Part shown: piece after piece, positions 34,413 through 42,866 of the stretch
How positions within the stretch are numbered: position 1 is the stretch's first letter
Layout of the letters: the number at the start of each line of letters is the position of its first letter
Assembly (NCBI RefSeq): GCF_018780385.1
Contig: NZ_JADMJO010000025.1
Coordinates: 73,994 to 137,993 of the forward strand
DNA length: 64,000 nt
Source: Hydrogenophaga sp.
Lineage (GTDB): Bacteria > Pseudomonadota > Gammaproteobacteria > Burkholderiales > Burkholderiaceae_C
Reading direction: 5' to 3'
Position numbers and translations under genes: made by a program
The notes under the pieces: generated by a model
Told to the model about the DNA's origin: nothing
Databases searched by the model: none
The model's input: the letters and a program-made list of their open reading frames with translations, nothing else

Positions 34413-36503
34413 ATGCGCAGTAACTTTGCCCGACATCCCGTCATGGTTGCCATACAAATGATGTTTGGCGTGATCGCATCCCATGCCGACGCCGCTGAAC
34501 TGACTCAGGCTGAAACAGTGAAGCAAGTCGTACCGGCAACGACACTACCGACGGTAAATATTTTTACTGATTGGTTGGGTGCGCCAAGTTCCGATGCAGC
34601 AAAGAAACATCCTGGTGCCCGAACCGTCATCAGTGAAGATGACCTAGCGGACACCGGTGCACGCACCTTGGACGAAATCTTGCGGCAAGTGCCTGGCGTG
34701 ACCGTCCTTGACGAGAGTGGCACGGGTGTACTGCCGAACATTGGTGTGCGCGGCCTCAATCCGCTACGCAGCGAGCAGGTGCTGTTGTTGCAGGACGGCA
34801 TCCCGATGACGCTCGCACCATACGGCCAAACCGGCGCGTCGCTGTTTCCCCTCACGCTCAATGCTGTCGAGGCGGTGGATGTGGCGCGTGGAGGAGTGGC
34901 GGTGCACTATGGCCCCAACAACGTCGGGGGGGTGATCAACTTTGTCACCAAGCGCATTCCGGTAAAGCCATCCTTCTCGCTCAAGGAGACTTTGTCCTTT
35001 GCCAAGAGCGGCAGGATCTTGAGCGATACCTACGCGAGAGCCGGCGGTTTTGTCACCGAGAGTTTAGGACTGCAGGTACAGGCCAATGTGATCGACGGGC
35101 AGGGCGAACGCGCCCATTCCGACACCTCCGTACAAAACCTGACGCTCGATGCCAACTGGTTTCCAAATAACACTACAGAGATCAAAGCGGGACTGCAGCG
35201 TTACAAGACTCGCAACGAACTGCCCGGCGCTCTAACGCCGCGCGCATACGAACTGGACCGGACGCAATCGACCCGTCCGCACGATCGCTTCGATGGCGAT
35301 ACCACGCGTGCTTACGCGACTTACACACATCAATTCGGCGATGGGGCAGAACTCAGCTGGAGCAATTTCGGTCATCGCAGCCTGCGCACCTTTGCTTTCG
35401 GCAATGCGAGCAATGCAGACGTTGCATCCACTCAACGCCAATCGTCCCCAAGGGAATTCTCCGTGTATGGCACCGAGCCAAGACTCAGCTTCAACATCGA
35501 TGGTCCAGTCAAGCAAAAAATCATGCTGGGCATGCGCTACATGCGCGAGGAAGTGGATTACAAGGTCGACAGCACCAATCTCGCCAGTGGCGCCTACACC
35601 GTCACCCGTGACTGGCGCTTCGAGAACGACGCCTACGCAACTTACGTCAGCGACACCTTTTCATTGTTGAGTGACAAACTGAAAATTACACCGGGTGTGC
35701 GTCACGAAGACGTCAGGCTTTCCTATCGCAACAATGCCACTGGCGTACAGACGCGTGATACGACCAAGGACTGGCTGCCGGGTCTGGATGTGGGCTATCA
35801 GGCGAACAATGACGTGTTCTTGTTTGCCAATGCTCACAGATCGCTGCGCCCAGTCCAGTTCACCCAGATTACGTTCGGTGGCGACCTGGCGGCAGAGCGT
35901 GCGAAAAACATTGAAGCTGGCGTACGCTGGGCCGTCACCCCCGAGCTGGATCTGTCGCTGACAGGATTTCGCTTCCAGTTCGACAACAAGCTGGAGTTTG
36001 TCAATGCCACTGTCGGATTCCGTAATCTCGGACAGGCGCGTCACCAGGGTGCAGAACTCGAGATGAAGTGGCGACCACAGGCGGTTAGAGGGCTAGAGTT
36101 CAAGACTGCTTATACGCAAGTGGACACCGAGCAGCAGTCCGGCTCGTTCAAAGGCAATAAGCTGCCCTACGCGCCGCGCCATCAACTGGCACTGGACACC
36201 ACCTACCGGAGCGAAGGTTGGACCTGGAGCCTGAACGGGCATTACCAGAGCGAGATGTTCAGCGATGGCGCCAACACAGTAGCCGAGAACGCGAGCGGCT
36301 CAGTGGGCCGAATCCCATCGTACTGGTTGTGGAATGCGCAAGTCGGGTATGCCTTCAAGTGGAACGGTACCCGTATGAAGGCTGGTCTTGCGCTCAACAA
36401 CCTGTTCAATCGTGACTACTACTTCCGTGGCGTCGACTACAGCCAGGGGCGCATGCCGCAACCGGGCCGAGCTGTTCTGGCGAGCCTGCAGATGGATCTG
36501 TAA
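34413..36503 (+). CDS. TonB-dependent ferric-chelate receptor (FecA-like)
   Basis: A 696-residue outer-membrane receptor. A signal peptide precedes residue 28 (MMFGVIASHADAAELTQ). Plug domain motifs are GARTLDEILRQVPGVTVLDE, then NIGVRGLNPLRSEQVLLLQD, GIPMTLAPYGQTGASLFPL and VHYGPNNVGGVINFVTKRIP. A 22-strand-barrel-type region runs to the C-terminus, ending in an aromatic beta-signal-like GRAVLASLQMDL. No N-terminal signalling extension is obvious, so it is a transporter, not a transducer. TonB-ExbB-ExbD energy is needed. A Fur-like dyad lies upstream, and the transport genes downstream on the same strand fit siderophore or ferric-citrate import. The substrate is not fixed by sequence. Confidence 0.9.
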   Translation: MRSNFARHPVMVAIQMMFGVIASHADAAELTQAETVKQVVPATTLPTVNIFTDWLGAPSSDAAKKHPGARTVISEDDLADTGARTLDEILRQVPGVTVLDESGTGVLPNIGVRGLNPLRSEQVLLLQDGIPMTLAPYGQTGASLFPLTLNAVEAVDVARGGVAVHYGPNNVGGVINFVTKRIPVKPSFSLKETLSFAKSGRILSDTYARAGGFVTESLGLQVQANVIDGQGERAHSDTSVQNLTLDANWFPNNTTEIKAGLQRYKTRNELPGALTPRAYELDRTQSTRPHDRFDGDTTRAYATYTHQFGDGAELSWSNFGHRSLRTFAFGNASNADVASTQRQSSPREFSVYGTEPRLSFNIDGPVKQKIMLGMRYMREEVDYKVDSTNLASGAYTVTRDWRFENDAYATYVSDTFSLLSDKLKITPGVRHEDVRLSYRNNATGVQTRDTTKDWLPGLDVGYQANNDVFLFANAHRSLRPVQFTQITFGGDLAAERAKNIEAGVRWAVTPELDLSLTGFRFQFDNKLEFVNATVGFRNLGQARHQGAELEMKWRPQAVRGLEFKTAYTQVDTEQQSGSFKGNKLPYAPRHQLALDTTYRSEGWTWSLNGHYQSEMFSDGANTVAENASGSVGRIPSYWLWNAQVGYAFKWNGTRMKAGLALNNLFNRDYYFRGVDYSQGRMPQPGRAVLASLQMDL

Positions 36504-36641
36504 ATACAGATCGACAAAAGTGGGCTGCTCATCTGGTATCTGCTGTGGCGCGGCGACTCTGCTTGATAGGGGCATGAACTGTTTGGCCGACGTCAACAAG
36601 TTTGATGGGGATAGCGTGCCCAACTTTCTGAAGGTCCCACC

Positions 36642-37820
36642 ATGACGCCGCCGTCTGTACCGCGCACTGTCTTACTGGCGGTGATGGTGGGTCATTTCAT
36701 GGCCGCTTTCGCCGCGCTCGGCATGCCGCCGTTCTTCGCACTGATCCTAGAGCAGTCACTGAACAGCGAGGCGCACCATCTTGTCGGTTGGTTCTACGTT
36801 GTGCCGATCGCGTTTGCCGCGCTGAGCAGTCCTTGGTGGGGTCGGCTTGCGGACCGCTATGGCAAGAAGAAGCTTCTGATCCGAGCCCAGCTCGGGTTAG
36901 CCGCCAGCTTTCTGTTGGCTGGCTTTGCCACAGACATTTGGGTTTTCTTCGCTGCATTGGCACTGCAGGGATTGCTGGGCGGTACCTTTGCGGCTTCCAA
37001 TGCGTACTTGGCGACCATTGCAAGCGGTTCAACCTTGTCAGATGGAATGAGCGCCTTGCAGTGGTCGGCGCGCGCTGCTCTTGTGGTCGCGCCTCTGACT
37101 TTAGGCCTGGCCTTACAGGCGGCTGAAAGCTCACCGATCGAAATGTATCGTTGGTTGGCACTGTTGCCCTTGGCTGCCTTAGCGTTGGCGCTCTGGCTGC
37201 CAACGGGCAACGCGGCGCATGAAATGTCAGTCGTGCACAAAGCTGTGGAGTTGGTTGAGGCCAAGCCAAGGCAGGTCTTTGCCCTGCAGTTCACTTTTGT
37301 GTTTGCGACGGTGGTGACTTTTCCCTATTTCGTCCCGTATGTACAGCAGCGCTTCGTTGGGTTATCCACCGGCATCGCCGGGCTGCTGTTCGGCCTGCCG
37401 CATGCTGTCTACCTGCTCGCGGCGCTGCCGTTGACCCGCTGGCTCGCTCACAGGAGGCGAACCGTCATCCTGGCTGCGGCGTTTGCCGCGCTGGCACTCT
37501 GCCTGGTGGGCCAAGCCCTGTCCGGCTCGCTCGGCGCGCTGATCGGGTGGCGAGTGGTGATGGGGTTGGCGATGACAGCGGGTTTCATTGCGCTGCACCG
37601 GCTGATCGCCGGGGCTGTGCATTGCAGTAGCGCCGGTCGTGCCTTCGGTTGGTTTGAAAGCAGCTCCAAATGGGGTGCAGTAGCTGCGGGCCTGTCGGCC
37701 GGCTTTGTTGCCCAGACTTTCGGTCTGGGCACGCCGTTTTTTCTCGGCGCTGCGATGGTGGCTTGCGCCGCGGCCTACTTGACACTGGCGACTCGCCACC
37801 GGTTACGCCCCAGCAGCTGA
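36642..37820 (+). CDS. Major facilitator superfamily transporter in the iron locus
   Basis: A 392-residue, 12-helix transporter. The family signature between helices 2 and 3 is WGRLADRYGKKKLLI (G-x-x-x-D-R-x-G-[RK]). Other helices include LLAVMVGHFMAAFAALG, VFFAALALQGLLGG, FVFATVVTFPYFVPYV and LAGFVAQTFGLGTPFF. It lies between the receptor gene (138 bases away) and the binding-protein gene. MFS proteins in siderophore loci export newly made siderophores or move ferric-siderophores across the inner membrane. No siderophore synthetase is present here, so import or recycling is possible. ATG 36642 has AAGGTCCCACC upstream. Confidence 0.8.
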   Translation: MTPPSVPRTVLLAVMVGHFMAAFAALGMPPFFALILEQSLNSEAHHLVGWFYVVPIAFAALSSPWWGRLADRYGKKKLLIRAQLGLAASFLLAGFATDIWVFFAALALQGLLGGTFAASNAYLATIASGSTLSDGMSALQWSARAALVVAPLTLGLALQAAESSPIEMYRWLALLPLAALALALWLPTGNAAHEMSVVHKAVELVEAKPRQVFALQFTFVFATVVTFPYFVPYVQQRFVGLSTGIAGLLFGLPHAVYLLAALPLTRWLAHRRRTVILAAAFAALALCLVGQALSGSLGALIGWRVVMGLAMTAGFIALHRLIAGAVHCSSAGRAFGWFESSSKWGAVAAGLSAGFVAQTFGLGTPFFLGAAMVACAAAYLTLATRHRLRPSS

Positions 37821-38020
37821 CTCATCCCTCCCCAGAAAAAATCCGTGCAACACATATTCAATGCCCAACCCGCCGGACTGACGAGCCCGGCCGCGCGCAA
37901 CGACGCACCGAACTCCATGCGATCAATGCAGTCCGCGCGTCGAAGAAACGCAACGAGGGGAGGTAGCGATCACATGACCATGGTGGGATGGAAATCCAAA
38001 CTTGAACAAGGAACGAATAG

Positions 38021-38938
38021 ATGAACGCACGAAGCGCACGAATTCTGCTGCCGGCGCTGACACTGGCGGCTGCTTGGCTGACGCCTGTGCGTGCCGAGAT
38101 ACGCGTTCGGCACGCACAGGGCGAGCTGGTGTTGTCGGAGCCGCCGAAGCGAGTGGTGGCGCTGGAGTTTTCCTTCGTTGACGCCTTGGTGGCGGTGGGC
38201 ATGGCGCCGACCGGTATCGCCGACGATCGTCAGCCAGACCGCATCATTGAACCACTACGCGACGCGGTGAAAGGCTATACCTCGGTTGGCAGTCGCTACC
38301 AGCCAAGCCTTGAGACGATTGCAGCGCTCAAACCCGATCTCATCATCGCGGACCAGCGGCTGCACCAGGGGGTGTACGGCGAGTTGAAGGCCATTGCACC
38401 GACATTGATCATCGACGTTCGATCTTCCACCTACCAAGAGGACCTTCAAACACTGCAGATGGTGGCGCGAGCTCTGGGCAAAGAAGAGCTGATGCGTCAA
38501 CGTTTGCGACGCCACGCGCAGGTGATGGACAAGCACGCACGCTCAATAGAGAACGATCAGAAGCTCACGGCGGTGTTTGGCGTCACCAGCGACAAAGGCA
38601 GTTGGTTGCACACCGAGGCGACTTATGCGGCTGGCGTGCTCAAGCGTCTCGGTTTCGACACCCCATTGAAGCCTGGGCGTAATCAAATGTGGTCCGAGCC
38701 CTACGCCAAAACAGGGCTTGAGCAATTGTTGGCGGTCAATCCAGACATCTTGCTGCTCGGGCGCTACAGCCAGCCATCCCAGATAGACAACTGGGCGAAA
38801 ACTCCGCTGTGGCGAGGACTGAAGGCAGTACAAAACAAGCGCGTGTACTGGGTGGATGGCAACATGTGGGCTCGCTCGCGCGGTCTGATCTCCGCCGAGT
38901 TGATGACTGCACAGCTGCAGAGTCTGCTGCGGCAATGA
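38021..38938 (+). CDS. Periplasmic iron-chelate binding protein (FecB-like)
   Basis: A 305-residue protein. The signal peptide is MNARSARILLPALTLAAAWL, cleaved near PVRAE. The body matches the type III (FecB/FhuD) binding fold: RVVALEFSFVDALVAVGMAP, GIADDRQPD, YTSVGSRYQPSLETIAALKP, DLIIADQRLH and a long central helix (QRLRRHAQVMDKHAR). It would deliver ferric chelate to the permease pair encoded next. AAGGAA precedes ATG 38021. The stop overlaps the permease ATG (ATGA). It resembles binding proteins for ferric citrate or hydroxamate chelates; exact specificity is unknown. Confidence 0.88.
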   Translation: MNARSARILLPALTLAAAWLTPVRAEIRVRHAQGELVLSEPPKRVVALEFSFVDALVAVGMAPTGIADDRQPDRIIEPLRDAVKGYTSVGSRYQPSLETIAALKPDLIIADQRLHQGVYGELKAIAPTLIIDVRSSTYQEDLQTLQMVARALGKEELMRQRLRRHAQVMDKHARSIENDQKLTAVFGVTSDKGSWLHTEATYAAGVLKRLGFDTPLKPGRNQMWSEPYAKTGLEQLLAVNPDILLLGRYSQPSQIDNWAKTPLWRGLKAVQNKRVYWVDGNMWARSRGLISAELMTAQLQSLLRQ

Positions 38939-39906
38939 AGCGAGCGCTGCTGGTCTATTTGGTAACGCTGCTGGCGCTGTTATTTGCTGCCTGGCTATCG
39001 TTGCTGGCGTTTTCTCCGCACCCACTGATGCTCTCAGGGCTGTGGGGGGGCGAGGATATGTCGGCAATGATCGTGCGCGACATTCGTCTGCCCCGTATGT
39101 TGGTCTGTGCATTGGTGGGCGTGGGTCTGGGGTTGGCAGGAAGCCTGCTTCAGGCCGTGACCCGCAACGCGCTGGCATCCCCCCACGTGCTGGGTATCAA
39201 CCAAGGGGCGGGACTGTTCGTTGCGCTGTCGCTGGGAGTGCTGCAGCGTTGGCAATTGCCCACATTGGTGATGGCCTGCGCTGGCGCGATGCTGTCCGGC
39301 GCACTGGTGTTGTTACTTTCTGGTCTTCACCGCGGTCGTGCAAGTGGGGTGCGTCTTGTGTTGTCCGGCGTGGCGTTGTCTTCACTGCTTGCGGCAATGA
39401 CTGACGGCGCAGTGATACTCAACGACGAGCTGGGTGTCAGCATCGTCGCTTTCATGGCCGGTTCCGTGGATGGGATGACATGGCAAGATGTAGCCGGTCT
39501 ATGGCCTTGGGTTCTTTGTGCCACCCTAGGCGCACTGGTGCTTGCTCACCCGCTCAATTTGTTGCAACTGGGCAATGAAGCCGCGCATGCCCTGGGCCTG
39601 AAGACTCACACCGTGCGGATACTGTGCGCACTGCTGGTCGTGGTGGCCGCCGCCGCTATCGTCACTTATGTCGGCGCGATTCCTTTCGTCTGCCTCATCG
39701 TGCCGCACACAGCGCGTGCCCTGCTTGGGCGGCAAGACTATCGTCTTGTGTTGCCGCTGGCCGGTCTTCTGGGCGGTGTACTGATGTTGCTCTCCGACGC
39801 GGTGTCTCGCCTGATCAGCTACCCTTTCGAGTTACCCGTGGGTATCGTCACGGCTCTGATCGGCGCGCCGTTTTTTCTGTACCTGACCTGGAAGCAGCGG
39901 CGATGA
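38935..39906 (+). CDS. FecCD-family iron-chelate permease, subunit 1
   Basis: A 323-residue integral membrane protein with about nine to ten helices. The FecCD core is RDIRLPRMLVCALVGVGLGL and AGSLLQAVTRNALASPHVLG, followed by INQGAGLFVALSLGVL. Near the C-terminus VGAIPFVCLIVPHTARAL and GRQDYRLVLPLAGLLGG form the ATPase-contact (EAA-like) loop. It pairs with the next gene to form the heterodimeric channel. It overlaps the genes before and after by ATGA, so the four ABC genes form one coupled unit. Confidence 0.9.
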   Translation: MKRALLVYLVTLLALLFAAWLSLLAFSPHPLMLSGLWGGEDMSAMIVRDIRLPRMLVCALVGVGLGLAGSLLQAVTRNALASPHVLGINQGAGLFVALSLGVLQRWQLPTLVMACAGAMLSGALVLLLSGLHRGRASGVRLVLSGVALSSLLAAMTDGAVILNDELGVSIVAFMAGSVDGMTWQDVAGLWPWVLCATLGALVLAHPLNLLQLGNEAAHALGLKTHTVRILCALLVVVAAAAIVTYVGAIPFVCLIVPHTARALLGRQDYRLVLPLAGLLGGVLMLLSDAVSRLISYPFELPVGIVTALIGAPFFLYLTWKQRR

Positions 39907-40892
39907 GGGGACCGTCCACCTATTCCCCGCTGCTGCTGAGTATCGCGTTGTCAAGCGTGGTGGTGCTTACGCTTTTGTCGCTGGCTGTCGGTGCGGTCCC
40001 GCTGACACTGCACGACACTTGGCATGCCATATGGTCTGAAACCAGTCCATACAGCCATTTGGTCCTGCAGCTCAGAACGCCACGTGCTCTGCTGGCATGG
40101 CCAGTTGGTGCTGCATTGGCTGTCTCTGGTGCTTTGGTGCAAGGGGTAACACGCAATCCGTTGGCTGCACCGGACGTGATCGGAGTCACCAGCGGGGCCG
40201 GCCTTGCCGCCGCCTTTGTGGTGCTGGTGCTCGAAGACATGCCACTGTGGTTTCTGCCGTTGTCTGCGTTTGCCGGTGGCATTGCCGCAGCGCTGCTGGT
40301 CTACCGGTTGGCATGGCGCGGCGGCGTCAGCCCGATGCATTTGGTGCTGGTCGGCGTCGCGGTGACGCAATTGTTCGCAGCGGGGATTGACTACTTGGCC
40401 AGTGCCCAGTCAGACCGGGTAGCCCAAGCGGTGATCTGGCTTCGTGGCTCGCTGTGGGGACGCAATTGGGACCATCTGATATTGGCGTTGCCCCTGGTCC
40501 TGCTGTTGCCGGCGTCGCTGTTGCTCGCCCAGCGCCTCAATCTGCTGTCGCTGGGAGACCCTGCGGCGCAAGCGCTGGGAGTGTCCGTCAACAGTACACG
40601 CAAACAGGCTCTTCTTCTTTCGGTGCTGTTAGCCAGCGGTGCGGTGGCCGTTGCGGGCACCGTAGCATTCATAGGGTTGCTCGCACCGCACCTGGCGCGC
40701 CTGCTGGTTGGTGCCGATCAGCGCCGACTGTTACCGCTGTCAGCATTGCTTGGTGGCTTTCTGCTACTCGTGGCAGATACGCTGGGCCGCGGCTTGCTGT
40801 CACCACTGGAAGTGCCGGCTGGCATCATGACGGCGCTTCTTGGCGCGCCGTATTTCCTCCATCTTTTATCGCGCTACCGAAAGGTGATATGA
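39903..40892 (+). CDS. FecCD-family iron-chelate permease, subunit 2
   Basis: A 329-residue membrane protein, paralogous to the preceding permease: VLQLRTPRALLAWPVGAALA, GALVQGVTRNPLAAPDVIG, VTSGAGLAAAFVV, and VAFIGLLAPHLARLLVGADQ near the C-terminus. About nine helices. The LRTPRAL and VTRNPLAAP signatures place it in FecCD. Together with the first permease it makes the translocation path for the ferric chelate. It ends with ATGA overlap into the ATPase gene. Confidence 0.9.
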   Translation: MRGPSTYSPLLLSIALSSVVVLTLLSLAVGAVPLTLHDTWHAIWSETSPYSHLVLQLRTPRALLAWPVGAALAVSGALVQGVTRNPLAAPDVIGVTSGAGLAAAFVVLVLEDMPLWFLPLSAFAGGIAAALLVYRLAWRGGVSPMHLVLVGVAVTQLFAAGIDYLASAQSDRVAQAVIWLRGSLWGRNWDHLILALPLVLLLPASLLLAQRLNLLSLGDPAAQALGVSVNSTRKQALLLSVLLASGAVAVAGTVAFIGLLAPHLARLLVGADQRRLLPLSALLGGFLLLVADTLGRGLLSPLEVPAGIMTALLGAPYFLHLLSRYRKVI

Positions 40893-41734
40893 ATGCAAGG
40901 CTGTGTGTCGAGCGCCTGACACTGCATTACGGCTCCAGGCGAGTGCTGAACGAAATCACTCTAGCAATCGCAGACGGTGCTTTTACCGCGATCGTAGGCC
41001 CCAACGGCTGCGGCAAGTCCACATTGCTCAAGACCTTGCTGCGACTCTTGGTGCCAGGAGAGGGCAGGGTGTTGCTGGACGGACGGGACTTAGCCGCCAT
41101 TTCCCCCCGGACCTTGTCTCGGCAGATCGCATTGTTGCCGCAGGGAGCAGAATCTCCGGAAGGGTTAACTGTAGAAGAGTTGGTGCTTTACGGACGCGCG
41201 CCACATCAATCATGGTGGGGTCGTGCAGGCCCCGTAGACCAATCTGCCGTGACACAGGCGATGGCCCATTCTGGCGTGACGGATTTGGCCGAGCGTCAGC
41301 TCCATGAGTTATCGGGCGGTCAACGTCAACGCGCGTGGCTTGCTATGGTACTTGCGCAGGAAACGGCCATCGTATTACTGGACGAACCAACAACGTTCCT
41401 GGATATCAACCACCAGCATGACCTGATGGAGCTGTTGGCCGGATTGAAACGTCAGGGGCGAACACTCGTGGCGGTGCTGCACGATCTCAATCAAGCTGCG
41501 CGCTATGCGGATGTGATGGTGGCAATGGGCCCCGATGGGCGTATTTATGACCAGGGACCACCACAACAGGTGATGACCGTGGCGATGATGCAGGCGATTT
41601 TCGGTCTGACCTGCCACGTCGACACTGACCCAGTCAGCGCCAGGCCGCGAGTCACCCCGCTTGCGAGCATCTCAGAGCCCGCAAAGCCGGACGTTGACTA
41701 CGTGACGAGTCGGTCAAGATGGCAACTCGCATGA
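40889..41734 (+). CDS. ABC transporter ATPase for iron chelate (FecE-like)
   Basis: A 281-residue ATPase. Walker A is GPNGCGKST (about 36-44), the signature is LSGGQRQRAWLAM (about 140-152), Walker B is AIVLLDEPTTFLD (about 161-173), and the switch His is in VLHDLNQAARYAD. The Q-loop is LLPQGAESPEG. It has the LSGGQ and LDINHQ features of FecE/FhuC. The C-terminal about 45 residues (DTDPVSARPRVTPL onward) are the short tail usual for this group. ATG 40889 overlaps the permease stop (TGA at 40890). It is the last gene of the operon. Confidence 0.92.
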   Translation: MNARLCVERLTLHYGSRRVLNEITLAIADGAFTAIVGPNGCGKSTLLKTLLRLLVPGEGRVLLDGRDLAAISPRTLSRQIALLPQGAESPEGLTVEELVLYGRAPHQSWWGRAGPVDQSAVTQAMAHSGVTDLAERQLHELSGGQRQRAWLAMVLAQETAIVLLDEPTTFLDINHQHDLMELLAGLKRQGRTLVAVLHDLNQAARYADVMVAMGPDGRIYDQGPPQQVMTVAMMQAIFGLTCHVDTDPVSARPRVTPLASISEPAKPDVDYVTSRSRWQLA

Positions 41735-41785
41735 GCAATGGCATAACTGCAAATACCGGTTAAACGCGTATAGTCATTGAAAACC

Positions 41786-42082
41786 ATGGATCAGCGGCTC
41801 ACTCCATCGCAACTCGCGCTCTACCGTGCCGTAGACGAAGTACTTCACTACGTCTGGGACCCAATTGGTGTTTCGCGAATTCCTGAGGCCAGGGACGAAT
41901 ACCATGCGTACCTGCCAATCGTCTTTCAAATGTTGGTTGACGGCAATGACGCAGCGGAAGTCGCAAAGTACTTGAGCAGCGTCATTGTGGATCGGATTGG
42001 GCGCTCTCCAGATTTTCAACACAATACGAATATTGCAAAGCTGCTTGTTTCGTGGCGTCTCCGAGCTAGCTATATCCCATAG
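41786..42082 (+). CDS. Small DUF1871-like hypothetical protein
   Basis: A 98-residue soluble protein starting at ATG 41786 (MDQRLTPSQLALYRAVDEVL). The segment VDEVLHYVWDPIGVSRIPEA, then RDEYHAYLPIVFQML is a recognisable motif of small conserved proteins annotated DUF1871 or hypothetical, which are often neighbours of contact-dependent inhibition or mobile cassettes. The C-terminal part, EVAKYLSSVIVDRIGRSPD, is helical. Function unknown. It lies just after the iron operon but is not coupled to it. Confidence 0.65.
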   Translation: MDQRLTPSQLALYRAVDEVLHYVWDPIGVSRIPEARDEYHAYLPIVFQMLVDGNDAAEVAKYLSSVIVDRIGRSPDFQHNTNIAKLLVSWRLRASYIP

Positions 42083-42149
42083 GGATTGTATTGAAAACTC
42101 CGTGCAGCTCTCGATGGCGTGAAAGCCAGCGAAGCAGAACAATCAGGTC

Positions 42150-42230
42150 ATGAAGAAACAAGCCGAACTGGGCCTGAACCTGAGCACGAGGCGCTATCGC
42201 AAGGCGGTGAACCGCCGGCCCGTCTTCTTC
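42150..42230 (+). mobile_element. Short IS5-family transposase N-terminal scrap
   Basis: ATG 42150 begins MKKQAELGLNLSTRRYRKAV, which resembles the beginning of IS5-group transposases (MKKQ..LGLNLSTK..RK). The frame changes after about 37 residues into a run of Phe, so only a fragment remains. The flanks carry no clear terminal repeats. Confidence 0.4.
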
Positions 42231-42322
42231 TTCTTGGCTTCCTTCATGGTATCCACCTAATTAGTGGATACCGTCGTTGCCGCCTGAACCATTCCCTTCA
42301 AGAATGGGATGACCGTGCATAC

Positions 42323-42601
42323 ATGAACGCCCCCTATGGGTGGGGAGTTCATCCCTTCGCTTACCTTTTTGTGCTCATGCTCGACACAGAAGTCACATTC
42401 AAAATTTTCTTGAGGGAGTGGAAAACACGCTTAGTAAGGAAGTCCTCACATCTTGATGCAGTGTCCAAAGTTCCACGAAACAGCGAAAAGGCAGCGGATT
42501 CCACTTTTATTCAAGCGTTCATGTTCTTTGACAAAGATTACCCTTCCATGAGCATTGGGGATGATCGTCATCACGTTCTACGACTCACCATGGGAGCGTA
42601 A
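42323..42601 (+). CDS. Hypothetical protein, weakly supported
   Basis: A 92-residue frame from ATG 42323 (MNAPYGWGVHPFAYLFVLML) to TAA 42601. The N-terminus is hydrophobic and could be a membrane segment or an uncleaved signal. The rest is basic (KTRLVRKSSHLDAVSKVPRN) and polar. I do not recognise it. It has no ribosome site and lies next to an IS5 scrap, so it may be a leftover of an insertion or a real small gene of unknown role. Confidence 0.3.
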   Translation: MNAPYGWGVHPFAYLFVLMLDTEVTFKIFLREWKTRLVRKSSHLDAVSKVPRNSEKAADSTFIQAFMFFDKDYPSMSIGDDRHHVLRLTMGA

Positions 42602-42866
42602 ATTGGACTCAATGAGAGATCAGACAGGTCACCTTCGCGGTACGCATAAGATTTTTAGGCGGTGACGGTGCGCGCAGTTCATTCAAAGCGCAAAACTTAA
42701 AAATGCAATAAAACATTCCCATGAGCACATCGAAAACTGGCTGGTCTGATCGACGTCGCTGCCCGCGCTCTACAGCACAAAACCGTCCTCGAGGTGCTCC
42801 TTTTTTCCAGCCCGGAGCGATTCTTCAAGTCAACTGACATTCAGTCGACCATCGGCGTTTAGCGGT

